This document shows positions 17,885-25,882 of a stretch of DNA of 64,000 nucleotides, piece after piece. The stretch is from Phycisphaerales bacterium (lineage in GTDB: Bacteria > Planctomycetota > Phycisphaerae > Phycisphaerales > UBA1924). Position 1 is the first letter of the stretch. Each line of letters begins with the position of its first letter. The notes beneath the pieces are model-generated. The model had not been told where the DNA came from and ran no database searches. It worked only from the letters and a program-made list of their open reading frames with translations. The stretch covers positions 62,001 through 126,000 of the forward strand of contig CAJPFG010000002.1 of NCBI GenBank assembly GCA_905339235.1, in the 5' to 3' direction. Position numbers and translations under genes: made by a program.

Positions 17885-17892
17885 TGGGAGCT

Positions 17893-19506
17893 ATGCCCGA
17901 CCAACCGACCGACTTTGATATCTGCAGCTCAGAGGGCGACTGGAGCGCAATCGCCGAAATCTGCGGAGGGGCGTTTGATCAGGCTGATATTGCAATCCTC
18001 TCGTCGTGTTTGAACGGGGTCTACAAGACGGCGCTCATTGAACACGAATACATTGATAAGGATTATCGCAACGTCTACAGCGCGCACTATTCGCGGAAGT
18101 TCTCGGTGTTTCCTCCTCGCGCGAAGCGAGTTCACTTTTTTGAAATTGAAATCGGCAAAGATGACCTCTTGTTTCCCGAAGACGGAGACTTGGAGGGGCA
18201 TCTTAGCACCATCGCGGAACGTCAGGGGATTCACGCTCAGCATGAATCCGGAAACGCCTCGACGAGCCCCGGATACCTCGGATACGTAGTGGTGCGACCT
18301 ACGCCGTATTGTCGCATTGGGAGATGTCTTCTTGACCCACGGAAGTTAGCAGGAATTCGTGAAGGAACAAGAATCTGTCTAACGGAATTCCACTCACACG
18401 TCTTTGGACAGGGACTGAGGATCGCCGCATTCCCCCATCAAAGCCAGGATACGGAAGTACACACTTGCGCTGAAACGGCGGTGTGGAGCCTATTTCGATA
18501 TTTGTCGCAACGGTACCGCCAGTATGCAGAGCAAGACCCATTTAGCATTGCACGGCTGGCGGAAGGGCTGACGGTGCGCCGTCTATTCCCAAGTCAGGGG
18601 CTCACGATCGAACAGATCTCAGCTATGTTTGGTCGCAACAGACTCGCGGCTGAGTTGTACGACCGGCGCGTCAGTGAGATTGTCAGGCCGAGCCTCGACA
18701 TCGGCTGGGCTGGCAGCGAACATCTGAGTAGCGAAGATGACTTCCTGCAGGCCATTCACATTTGCGTCGAATCCGGAATGCCACCGATCGTCGGAGTGTC
18801 CAGTAGCGGGAACGCTGATGGCCCGATCGATCATGCAGTCGTGGCGATCGGAGTGAACTACCGTGATAAGCCCGTAGTGCGGCGGTCGTCCAAGGTGATT
18901 CCGGCAACAGATCTAGTCGAAACTATAGTCGTTCAAGACGACAACTGGGCACCGTACCGGCACGTCGAACGTGGGACTCACGAGTCACCCAATGAACCTC
19001 GATATGGCCTCCCATCACTCCAAGCCATGGTTGTCCCTTTACCCGACAAGGCCTTTCTTGCTCCGGAACAGGCGGACATCGCGGTGGCGACCCTCATGAG
19101 TGAGTTTGTACAGGAAGCGAATCTGCCGCAAGAATGGAGCGAAGAGGTCTTTGTCCGAAAGGTCTTTCTGACTTCCGCCAGCAACTACCAGAGATTCAAG
19201 TGCCGCGATGCGAGCAGCGATCCCGTATGCGACATCCTTCGGCGCAAGCCGATGCCGCACTTCGTTTGGGTTGGCGAGCTGTACCGGCTCTCTAAGTGGC
19301 CCGAGCGGACTGCTTTTGCGGAGGTTGTTGTCGATGCGACCGCAGGCCCGAGCGATGACTCGCCATTTGTCTGGATGAGATCACCAACCCTCCTCCGGAT
19401 CAACTCCGGCCGACTTTATGGACTCCGAGAGGAGAGTCTGGAAACGTACGAGGTACCCCAAAATGTCAGAGAATTTGCGGGATTTCAGGGGAATCTCTGT
19501 CGATAG
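17893..19506 (+). CDS. Papain/C39-fold cysteine protease-like protein
   Basis: The 537-residue protein is not strongly recognised, but it has cysteine-protease landmarks in the right order. There is a nucleophile candidate Cys192 in HTCAETAVWSLFRYLSQ, a His314 in IDHAVVAIGVNY, and an Asn351 in VVQDDNWAPYRHV. The spacing fits a papain-like or C39-like fold. No signal peptide or membrane segment is visible, so it is probably cytoplasmic. Base composition is clearly lower in GC than neighbouring genes and codon use is less biased, suggesting horizontal acquisition. It sits in the same island as the DUF5343/nuclease pair but has its own promoter. The peptidase role is inferred from motif order only. 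Confidence 0.55.
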   Translation: MPDQPTDFDICSSEGDWSAIAEICGGAFDQADIAILSSCLNGVYKTALIEHEYIDKDYRNVYSAHYSRKFSVFPPRAKRVHFFEIEIGKDDLLFPEDGDLEGHLSTIAERQGIHAQHESGNASTSPGYLGYVVVRPTPYCRIGRCLLDPRKLAGIREGTRICLTEFHSHVFGQGLRIAAFPHQSQDTEVHTCAETAVWSLFRYLSQRYRQYAEQDPFSIARLAEGLTVRRLFPSQGLTIEQISAMFGRNRLAAELYDRRVSEIVRPSLDIGWAGSEHLSSEDDFLQAIHICVESGMPPIVGVSSSGNADGPIDHAVVAIGVNYRDKPVVRRSSKVIPATDLVETIVVQDDNWAPYRHVERGTHESPNEPRYGLPSLQAMVVPLPDKAFLAPEQADIAVATLMSEFVQEANLPQEWSEEVFVRKVFLTSASNYQRFKCRDASSDPVCDILRRKPMPHFVWVGELYRLSKWPERTAFAEVVVDATAGPSDDSPFVWMRSPTLLRINSGRLYGLREESLETYEVPQNVREFAGFQGNLCR

Positions 19507-19560
19507 CTGGATGTGCGGGCTGGGTTAGGATAAACTTGCCCCCAACGGATGGGCGTACCC

Positions 19561-19731
19561 ATGAAAAAGATCCTCTCAATGTCAGGCGTTCAGGGAACGA
19601 GGGCGGGAGCATTGAAGCCCACCTCTGGGCCAAAGGCGTTGATCACGCCAAAAGCCCGCGCGCTCATGAAGCGAGTGCGCACCGAGGGTGCGAAAGTTGC
19701 CGCCCGTGCACACTCGATCCGATTTGGCTAG
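19561..19731 (+). CDS. Small basic protein, hypothetical
   Basis: A 56-residue frame rich in lysine, arginine and alanine (MKKILSMSGVQGTRAG ... KARALMKRVRTEGAKVAARAH). No ribosome-binding site or known domain is visible. An alternative ATG lies at 19549. It might be a small nucleic-acid-binding protein or a chance frame at the edge of the acquired island. Confidence 0.3.
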   Translation: MKKILSMSGVQGTRAGALKPTSGPKALITPKARALMKRVRTEGAKVAARAHSIRFG

Positions 19732-20076
19732 CCGAGCGTTGGCATCCGTGTGGCTGCCTACCTGACACCGCAGCCTTCGCGCTCGCGCCACCGCGGCGCC
19801 CTTGCAGGCACGAACGTCAGATTCACCCGCTCGAACTCGGCGCGGCTGCGGGCTACCTGTGGATCAACCTTTCCCTCGTTCGTCATTCCCTCGTCGCCTC
19901 GTGCATTGTCCGGTGCGCGTGCATCGCGCGGCAGATGAGTGCGGACACAGGGGAACCAAACGCCTGCGACAACTCCCCGGCGCATCTGCGAGCAACGAAG
20001 TTGGTGCTCCAATTACGCCGCGGAATGTCAAACCGGTCCACACATTGGGCCGCGGTCTGGCCGATAATCTCCCCGC
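19732..20076. other. Intergenic region before phosphofructokinase
   Basis: These 345 bp hold no gene I can support on either strand. The lower-GC part near 19860-20060 continues the composition of the preceding island, so the island boundary may lie here. No clear promoter motif was identified. Confidence 0.4.
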
Positions 20077-21201
20077 ATGCCAACTCACTCCTGCCCCATT
20101 GTGAAGCGGATCGCGGTGCTCACCGGCGGGGGAGATTGCCCCGGGCTCAACGCGGTGATCCGCGCGGTGGTTCTGGACGCAATCTCCTGCGGGATGTCGG
20201 TGGTGGGGGTGGAGGACGGATATCTGGGCCTCATCGAGAACCGGTTCCGCGAGATGACCGAGGCCGACATGGTGGGGATTCTCGCCCGGGGCGGGACCAT
20301 CCTGGGCTCGAACAACAAGTCGAACCCTTCGAAGTTCCCGGTTGGGCAGAACCCGCCCCCGCCCGCAGGCGACGGCAAGGTCATCTACAAGGACGTGACC
20401 GACCGGTGCCTCGCCAACCTCCGCGAGCACGGCGTTGAGGCGATGGTGGTGATCGGCGGCGACGGGACGATGACCTCCGCCGCGACGTTTAGCCAGATGG
20501 GGATTCCCGTGGTGGGGGTTCCCAAGACGATCGACAACGACATCGAGGGGACGGAGATCACCTTCGGGTTCCAGACGGCGGTGGACACCGCGACGGAGGC
20601 GATGGACCGCTGCCGGACCACGGCCGACAGCCATCACCGGGCGATGATCGTGGAGGTGATGGGGCGAAACGCGGGGTGGATCGCCTTGCACTCCGGGGTC
20701 GCGGCGGGGGCGGATGTCATCCTGCTTCCGGAGATTCCGTTCAAGATGGAAACGATCTACACGAAGATCATGAGCCGCAGCAAGCGCGGGCGCAAGAGCA
20801 CGCTGGTGTGCGTGAGCGAAGGGGCCGCGCCGCAGGGCGGGGCGAAGGTGGTGGCGCGGGTGGACCCGTTGAGTCCGGACCCGATCCGGTTGGGGGGAGT
20901 GGGGAAGTTCCTGGCGGAGCAGATCGAAGAGGCGACGGGGGTGGAGAGCCGGTACGCGGTGCTGGGGCACGTGCAGCGCGGGGGGACGCCCTCGGCGTAC
21001 GACCGCGTGCTTTCGACGCTGTTGGGGAATCACGCGATGGTGCTGCTGCGCGAGGGGAAGGTGGGACGGATGGTGGCGGTGCAGGGCGGGAGGTTGACGG
21101 ACATCGACCTTCGAGAGCCGGCGGGGCGGCAGCGGCTGGTGAGGGCCGATGAACCACTGATCGCGGCGGCGCGGGCGGTGGGAGCGACGTTTGGAGAGTG
21201 A
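20077..21201 (+). CDS. pfkA: 6-phosphofructokinase
   Basis: This enzyme phosphorylates fructose 6-phosphate to the 1,6-bisphosphate in glycolysis. The 374-residue protein has family motifs in order: LTGGGDCPGLNAVIRAV, GGTILGSNN, VVIGGDGTMTSA, VPKTIDNDIEGTEITFGFQTA, the active-site helix VEVMGRNAGWIALHSG, and LGHVQRGGTPSAYDR. The phosphoryl-donor region has glycine in GGDG (ATP-type) but lysine in PKTIDND (often PPi-type), so ATP versus pyrophosphate cannot be decided by eye. The ATG at 20077 has no clear Shine-Dalgarno. It is followed by the HDOD gene 141 bp later. Confidence 0.93.
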   Translation: MPTHSCPIVKRIAVLTGGGDCPGLNAVIRAVVLDAISCGMSVVGVEDGYLGLIENRFREMTEADMVGILARGGTILGSNNKSNPSKFPVGQNPPPPAGDGKVIYKDVTDRCLANLREHGVEAMVVIGGDGTMTSAATFSQMGIPVVGVPKTIDNDIEGTEITFGFQTAVDTATEAMDRCRTTADSHHRAMIVEVMGRNAGWIALHSGVAAGADVILLPEIPFKMETIYTKIMSRSKRGRKSTLVCVSEGAAPQGGAKVVARVDPLSPDPIRLGGVGKFLAEQIEEATGVESRYAVLGHVQRGGTPSAYDRVLSTLLGNHAMVLLREGKVGRMVAVQGGRLTDIDLREPAGRQRLVRADEPLIAAARAVGATFGE

Positions 21202-21342
21202 CCGCGGGCGGTTTTCTCGGACGTGCGCGGAAACACACGGAATTGATTGTTGACTCCCGCATCCTGCATCAGGGGATGGGTTCGTTCGCCGATGAATGCC
21301 GGCAGTACGTGCAGTCCGTGCTTTTCAGGGATCGCTGCGCCG

Positions 21343-22563
21343 ATGAAAGCCCGCCATTTGCTATCCGCGGTGGAACTGAGCCAACTCCAGGAGTACCTGG
21401 AAGCGACGCTGGAGAGCATCGGCCTGCCGAGCCAGCCGGAGGTGGTGCTGCGGCTCCTTGAGTTGTCAGGGAATCCGGAATCTCAGATCCAGGACTATGC
21501 CAAGGTGGTGCGGACGGATCACGCGGTGTCGGGACGGGTTTTGAGGCTCGCGAACTCGGCGTTCTTCGCGCAGCGAGCGCCGGTGTCGAGCATCGAGCGG
21601 GCGTGCCTGGTGCTGGGGTTGGAGCGATTGAAGAGCGTGGCGCTGGGGTTTCACCTGAGCCGCGCGGCGATGTGCGGAGCGGAAAAGGACCTGGCGCGTG
21701 ACGTGTGGGGCCAGTCGGTCATGCGCGCGTGCGTGAGCGCCGAACTGGCGAGGCTGATCGCGCCCTCGCACGTGGCGGAGGCGTTCGTGATCGGGCTGAT
21801 GATCGACGCGGGGATCCCGATGATGCCGCGGCTGGTCGGACGCGGGTATGACTCGCTGTTCAACTCCCGGCCCACCCCGACGCGCCTGTTCAGGCTCGAG
21901 CACGAGACGCTGCCCTTCACGCATGTGGACGTGGTGGCGGCGATGGCGCGGAAATGGAAACTGCCCGAGATGCTTCTGCGCCCGCTGGAGTTGCACCACG
22001 TGCGCCCCGCGGAGCCCCGGCGCGACGATGCGATGGGCCGGCTCCATCGAGTCGCGTACACGGTGGGGATGATCGAGTTGTCGCCGAAAACGCAGGACGA
22101 GCCGTTCGTGGGTGCGCCTGATTTCACCGGCGCCGGAAAGGTGCTGGGGCTTACCGGCCCGGAGATGGACCTGGTCATCCGCAAGAGCGTGAGCGAGTAC
22201 GGCGCGGCGGTGGCGGTGTTCTCCGATATCGCGTCGAACTTGGCGGAGGGGGACGATCTGGTGGACCTGGTGCACGCGGGCCTGATCCGCGCGGTGGATT
22301 CGACGGTGCTGGACAGCATCGCGCGGGAGCAGGTTGCCACGCACCGGCTTGTGGTGGCCGGGCAGACGCTGGAGGCGACGCGCGAGCAGGACGGCTCAGC
22401 GGTGGTGGTGCTCTATGACGCCAAGGGCCAGCAGTTGATGACGCATCGGTTCCCGCCGGGCGGCGCCTCGCCGGAGGCGGTAGCGGATGCCCTGGGGCTG
22501 GACCTGGGCGGGCCGGACGACACGCGGCGGCTGGCGGAGTACCTGCGGGCCAAGGCGGCCTGA
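21343..22563 (+). CDS. HDOD-domain signalling protein
   Basis: The 406-residue cytoplasmic protein starts with an HDOD domain: LPSQPEVVLRLLEL, VVRTDHAVSGRVLRLANSAFF and SSIERACLVLGLERLKSVALGFHLS are typical. HDOD is a catalytically dead relative of HD phosphohydrolases, used in regulatory proteins. A C-terminal region of about 130 residues (from about 270) has no recognised domain. The ATG at 21343 matches the start of homology; the frame extends upstream without a better start. Its target is unknown. Confidence 0.8.
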   Translation: MKARHLLSAVELSQLQEYLEATLESIGLPSQPEVVLRLLELSGNPESQIQDYAKVVRTDHAVSGRVLRLANSAFFAQRAPVSSIERACLVLGLERLKSVALGFHLSRAAMCGAEKDLARDVWGQSVMRACVSAELARLIAPSHVAEAFVIGLMIDAGIPMMPRLVGRGYDSLFNSRPTPTRLFRLEHETLPFTHVDVVAAMARKWKLPEMLLRPLELHHVRPAEPRRDDAMGRLHRVAYTVGMIELSPKTQDEPFVGAPDFTGAGKVLGLTGPEMDLVIRKSVSEYGAAVAVFSDIASNLAEGDDLVDLVHAGLIRAVDSTVLDSIAREQVATHRLVVAGQTLEATREQDGSAVVVLYDAKGQQLMTHRFPPGGASPEAVADALGLDLGGPDDTRRLAEYLRAKAA

Positions 22564-22625
22564 GGCGCAACGCGACGCCGCGATATCATGGCTCCCGCGG
22601 CGGCGTGTCGCGAGGAGGCCTGCGA

Positions 22626-23771
22626 ATGTTCCGGATGACCATTGCAGCGGTGTGCGTTTGGGCGATGTCGTGCGCTGCGCGGGCCGACGACCCGGCAGTG
22701 CGGGCGGGGATCGACCTGACGTTGCGGCAGATGGAGGCCGCGGCGGAGGCGGGAGATCGCGACGGCTGGCTGGCGGCGGTGGCGCACGGCGACCCGGAGT
22801 GGACGAAGGAACAGACGTACTTCGCCAACGACCTGAAGAAGAAGCCGGCGGCCGACCTGATGCTGAGCCTGGGCGAACTCGCGGTGACCGACGGGGCGGC
22901 GACTGGCGATCTGACGTTCGCCTGGACGATGCCCGAGAAGGGAGAGCGCACGGTGGCCTTCGGCGCGAGATTCGTGCTGGAAGACGGCCAGTGGCGGTAC
23001 GCGGGGGAGACGTGGGAGAAGCACGAGGCCGCGGGCGTGGTGGTGCTGTGCGACCCCGGGCTCGATGAACTCGCCGGGCGCGTGGTGGAGGCGTTCACGA
23101 ACGTGCGGTCGAAGGTGGATTCATTCTTCGGGCACGACGGGACGGGGTTCACGTCGCGGACGCAGAAGATCAAGTTGTACCGGTCGATGAAGCACCTGCA
23201 GCAGTCGATCTGTCTTTCGTACGAGGACAGCCTGGGGGGCTGGAACGAGCCGGACGAGTCGATCAAACTGCTCTCGAACGCTCGCACGGGCCTGAAGGCG
23301 CTGGAGCGGCTGCTGGCGCACGAGTACGGACACGTGGCGACGTTCGCGGTGGGGCCCAAGGCCAACGACGTGATGCCCTGGTGGGTGCTGGAGGGCGTGG
23401 CGGAGTTGTCGGCGGAGGCGAACTCGGGGCAGCGGGGGCCAGAGGGGCGCGTCGAGTCGTGGGCGCGGATGGGCAACCTGGCCGAGTGGAAGGAACTCGC
23501 CGACTTCGAGACGTTCGACAAGCGGTGGTACGGGCATGTGTATACCCAGGGCCACCACATGCTCAAGTACATCGACTCGCGATGGAAGCAGGAAGGGCGG
23601 AACAAGTGGCTGCGATCGATGGGCCAGGGAAAGTCGATCGACGAGGCGTCGCGCGAGGTGTTCGGGTTGTCGTTCGAGGAACTGAATACGGATTGGCGCG
23701 CCACGCTGCCCGCGAAGGAGGAGGCCAAGCCGGTCGAACCGAAAAAGGAAGAGAGCAGGTCCGGCGGCTGA
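22626..23771 (+). CDS. Exported HExxH metallopeptidase-like protein
   Basis: The 381-residue protein has a signal peptide (MFRMTIAAVCVWAMSCAARA, about 20 residues). A nuclear transport factor 2-like N-terminal part follows (QMEAAAEAGDRDGWLAAVAHGD...). The peptidase domain has LLAHEYGHVATF (HExxH zinc motif) and the downstream glutamate in WWVLEGVAELSAEA, the gluzincin arrangement of the peptidase MA-like family. The C-terminus is lysine/glutamate-rich. GAGGAGG before the ATG supports the start. It is probably periplasmic; the substrate is unknown. Confidence 0.75.
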   Translation: MFRMTIAAVCVWAMSCAARADDPAVRAGIDLTLRQMEAAAEAGDRDGWLAAVAHGDPEWTKEQTYFANDLKKKPAADLMLSLGELAVTDGAATGDLTFAWTMPEKGERTVAFGARFVLEDGQWRYAGETWEKHEAAGVVVLCDPGLDELAGRVVEAFTNVRSKVDSFFGHDGTGFTSRTQKIKLYRSMKHLQQSICLSYEDSLGGWNEPDESIKLLSNARTGLKALERLLAHEYGHVATFAVGPKANDVMPWWVLEGVAELSAEANSGQRGPEGRVESWARMGNLAEWKELADFETFDKRWYGHVYTQGHHMLKYIDSRWKQEGRNKWLRSMGQGKSIDEASREVFGLSFEELNTDWRATLPAKEEAKPVEPKKEESRSGG

Positions 23772-23775
23772 ATCG

Positions 23776-24660
23776 TCAGTGCCCGCCGCCGCCCCGTTTC
23801 TCGGAGCCGTGCGAGTCGGACTTTGCGGGTTCCTTTTTCTTCGCGTCCGATTTCGCGGCTTTCTTGGGCTCGGCGGCCTTTGCGTGGCCGTCCGCGGCGG
23901 GCGGTTCTTCGTCGTGCGAGGGGGGCGTCGGCAGTGCGCCCTGAGAGAAATCAAACTCCCACGCCTCGGCCGCGTGGGGCGGATGACGGAAGAACAGAAC
24001 GTACGCCCAGAGGCACGCGCCCAGAAACAGCGAGTTCAGCGCGATCCAGCCCAGCGAATCGCGGATCACCTTGGGCTTGTCGGCGAGAGGCTTGGAGGCG
24101 ACGGCGAGCGCGGCCAGCAATGCTTCGCCCCGAGGGCGCGGCGGAACCTCGGGCTCGACCGCTTGCGGGGGCGTGCCCGGGGCGGGCGCCGGTGCGGGCG
24201 GAGTCCGGGTCGCGGCAACAGGAGGGGCGGCGGCCGCCGGACGCGGCGCGGGCGCTGCGGCAATTGGAAAGTCGGGGAGCGGCGCAACCGGCGGGGCAGG
24301 GGCGCTCGGCGCATGGTCGGGGGTAAGTGCAGACTCGGGCAACTCGAGCGGAACCACGGGAGGCGAGGGCTCCTTCTGTTCGGGGGTCAGGAGCGTTTCG
24401 ATCTGTCTGGCGAGTTCGTCGGTTGCCTTCTGGGTTTCGGGATCCGGCGCGGCCGCGGCGCTCTTGGCGGGCGTCGAGAGGATGTCCTCCATCTGTCGGG
24501 CGAGGTCGGCGCTGTCGGCTTCGCTGGGCTGGGGAGCGCTGGGGGTGGAAGCGGGCGGAGCGGCCGAGGCCGAGCCGATCTCGCCCAGCAGGGCGTCGAT
24601 CTGCGCGCTGAGATCCTCCTGGGAAGCGGTCGTGGGGTTGGTTTCCCGGGTTTCGGCCAT
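23776..24660 (-). CDS. Membrane protein with repeated amphipathic helices
   Basis: The 294-residue protein is not a recognised family. It contains three similar short segments: LSAQIDALLGEIG (about 15-28), LARQMEDILSTP (about 50-61) and LARQIETLLTPE (about 80-91), separated by proline/alanine-rich linkers. A long proline/alanine-rich region precedes one transmembrane helix (GWIALNSLFLGACLWAYVLFF, about 208-228). The C-terminus is lysine- and histidine-rich. This looks like a membrane-tethered docking protein using repeated linear motifs. The gene is divergent from rsmE and convergent with the peptidase gene. Confidence 0.6.
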   Translation of the reverse strand: MAETRETNPTTASQEDLSAQIDALLGEIGSASAAPPASTPSAPQPSEADSADLARQMEDILSTPAKSAAAAPDPETQKATDELARQIETLLTPEQKEPSPPVVPLELPESALTPDHAPSAPAPPVAPLPDFPIAAAPAPRPAAAAPPVAATRTPPAPAPAPGTPPQAVEPEVPPRPRGEALLAALAVASKPLADKPKVIRDSLGWIALNSLFLGACLWAYVLFFRHPPHAAEAWEFDFSQGALPTPPSHDEEPPAADGHAKAAEPKKAAKSDAKKKEPAKSDSHGSEKRGGGGH

Positions 24661-24793
24661 GGTACACAACCCTCGCGTGGCGGGGTCGCGTGGGCATCAT
24701 CGTCCTTCGCGGGCTCCGACTCAAGGGTACTTCGCGGCAACGCCCGAGAATACGCTCCGGGCACCGCCTTTCTCGGAGTGTTCCGTCATCGCC

Positions 24794-25510
24794 ATGAGCA
24801 CCCACCGAATCCACGTTCCGGACCTGCCCTCAACCGGGGATTTGCTCATCACCGGCGAGGAGGCGCACCACGCGGCCCGGGTCAAGCGGCTGCGGGAGGG
24901 TGAACGCGTTGAAATCCACGACGGAAGAGGCGGGGTGGGGGTGGCGGCAATCGCCGCGATCCGCAAGCACAGCGCGGAGTGGGAGATGGTCGTTCGGTTG
25001 GAGTCGAGGGAGCGCCGGCCACGCGAACTGCCGGTGCTCCACGTGCTCGCCGCGGCGCCCAAGGGCGAGCGGCTCCACGACATGATCGACGGGCTGTCGC
25101 AGGTCGGCGCGGCCTCCTGGTCGCCGCTGGTCAGCGAGCGCACCGTGGTCGAGCCGCGCGAGGGGAAACTCGGGCGGTTGGCGCGGGTCGCCGGTGAGTC
25201 GATGAAGCAATGCGGCCGGGCCTGGGTGCTGGAAATCGGGCCGATGGTTCGATTTGATGCCGCGATGGCGCGGCCGCGGATCGTCGTCGCGGATGCGAGC
25301 GGTGAGGACTACCGCCGGACCGGCAGCGAGGAAATCACGCTGCTGGTAGGGCCGGAGGGCGGGTGGTCGGCCGGGGAAGTTAATGGCTTGCGGGATGCGG
25401 GGGCGCTGATCGCGCGGTTCGGGCGGCACGTCATGCGAACGGAGGTTGCGGCGGTGGTCGCGGCGGGCGTTGTGATGCTGGCCGAGCGACCGGAGGCGGG
25501 CGTATCATAA
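24794..25510 (+). CDS. rsmE: 16S rRNA (uracil1498-N3)-methyltransferase RsmE
   Basis: RsmE methylates U1498 of 16S rRNA using S-adenosylmethionine. The 238-residue protein has the N-terminal PUA-like part (EEAHHAARVKRLREGERVEIHDGRG) and the SPOUT fold C-terminus with LLVGPEGGWSAGEV and the trefoil-knot end FGRHVMRTEVAAVVAAGVVML. Length is normal for the family. The ATG at 24794 is the first in frame that keeps the family N-terminus. It is divergent from the gene at 23776-24660. Confidence 0.93.
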   Translation: MSTHRIHVPDLPSTGDLLITGEEAHHAARVKRLREGERVEIHDGRGGVGVAAIAAIRKHSAEWEMVVRLESRERRPRELPVLHVLAAAPKGERLHDMIDGLSQVGAASWSPLVSERTVVEPREGKLGRLARVAGESMKQCGRAWVLEIGPMVRFDAAMARPRIVVADASGEDYRRTGSEEITLLVGPEGGWSAGEVNGLRDAGALIARFGRHVMRTEVAAVVAAGVVMLAERPEAGVS

Positions 25511-25554
25511 ACAGAGTATTTAGTCCGATTTGAGTCAACGTGAAGGAGGTTTTC

Positions 25555-25860
25555 GTGAAGTGCATGCTGAAGGCATTGTGTGTGTCGGCGGTGGGGCTGG
25601 GTCTGCTGGGCGGGTGCGCGGCGGGCCAGAAGGAAGACGAATCCGCGTGCCGCGAGGTCAAGCCGGGCGTGGTGACGACGGTGAACGCGTTTTGCGTGAT
25701 GGTGCCCGAGGATCCGGTAGACCCGAGCGTCACGCCGGTGGAGTGGAAGGGGCAGAAACTCGGATTGTGCTGCGAAGGCTGCCGCGGCAAATGGACCAGA
25801 CTGACCGACGCCCAAAAGGACGCGGCGGTGGCGAAAGCGATCGCGAAGAAGGCCAAGTAG
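25555..25860 (+). CDS. Lipoprotein with YHS-like metal-binding domain
   Basis: The 101-residue protein has a lipoprotein signal with lipobox LLGGC (Cys near residue 21), so it should be lipid-anchored. The mature part has NAFCVMVPEDPVDPSVTPVEWKGQKLGLCCEGCRGKW, matching the YHS/heavy-metal-binding pattern with a CCxGC cluster that could bind copper or another soft metal. GTG at 25555 was chosen because AAGGAGG lies 6 nt upstream; an upstream GTG at 25540 would overlap that site. It may be co-transcribed with the next gene, 22 bp downstream. Confidence 0.75.
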   Translation: MKCMLKALCVSAVGLGLLGGCAAGQKEDESACREVKPGVVTTVNAFCVMVPEDPVDPSVTPVEWKGQKLGLCCEGCRGKWTRLTDAQKDAAVAKAIAKKAK

Positions 25861-25882
25861 TCCGGCGTCCGTAGGATTCGGG

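Larger units (their letters stand above)
17519..17892. other. Structured intergenic region with two inverted repeats
   Basis: No convincing gene was found in these 374 bp. It contains a perfect 20-bp palindrome (17590-17609) and a 12-bp perfect inverted repeat (17629-17640 with 17682-17693, 41-bp spacer). A promoter for the next gene is at its right end. It may encode a structured RNA or carry protein-binding sites. Confidence 0.45.
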
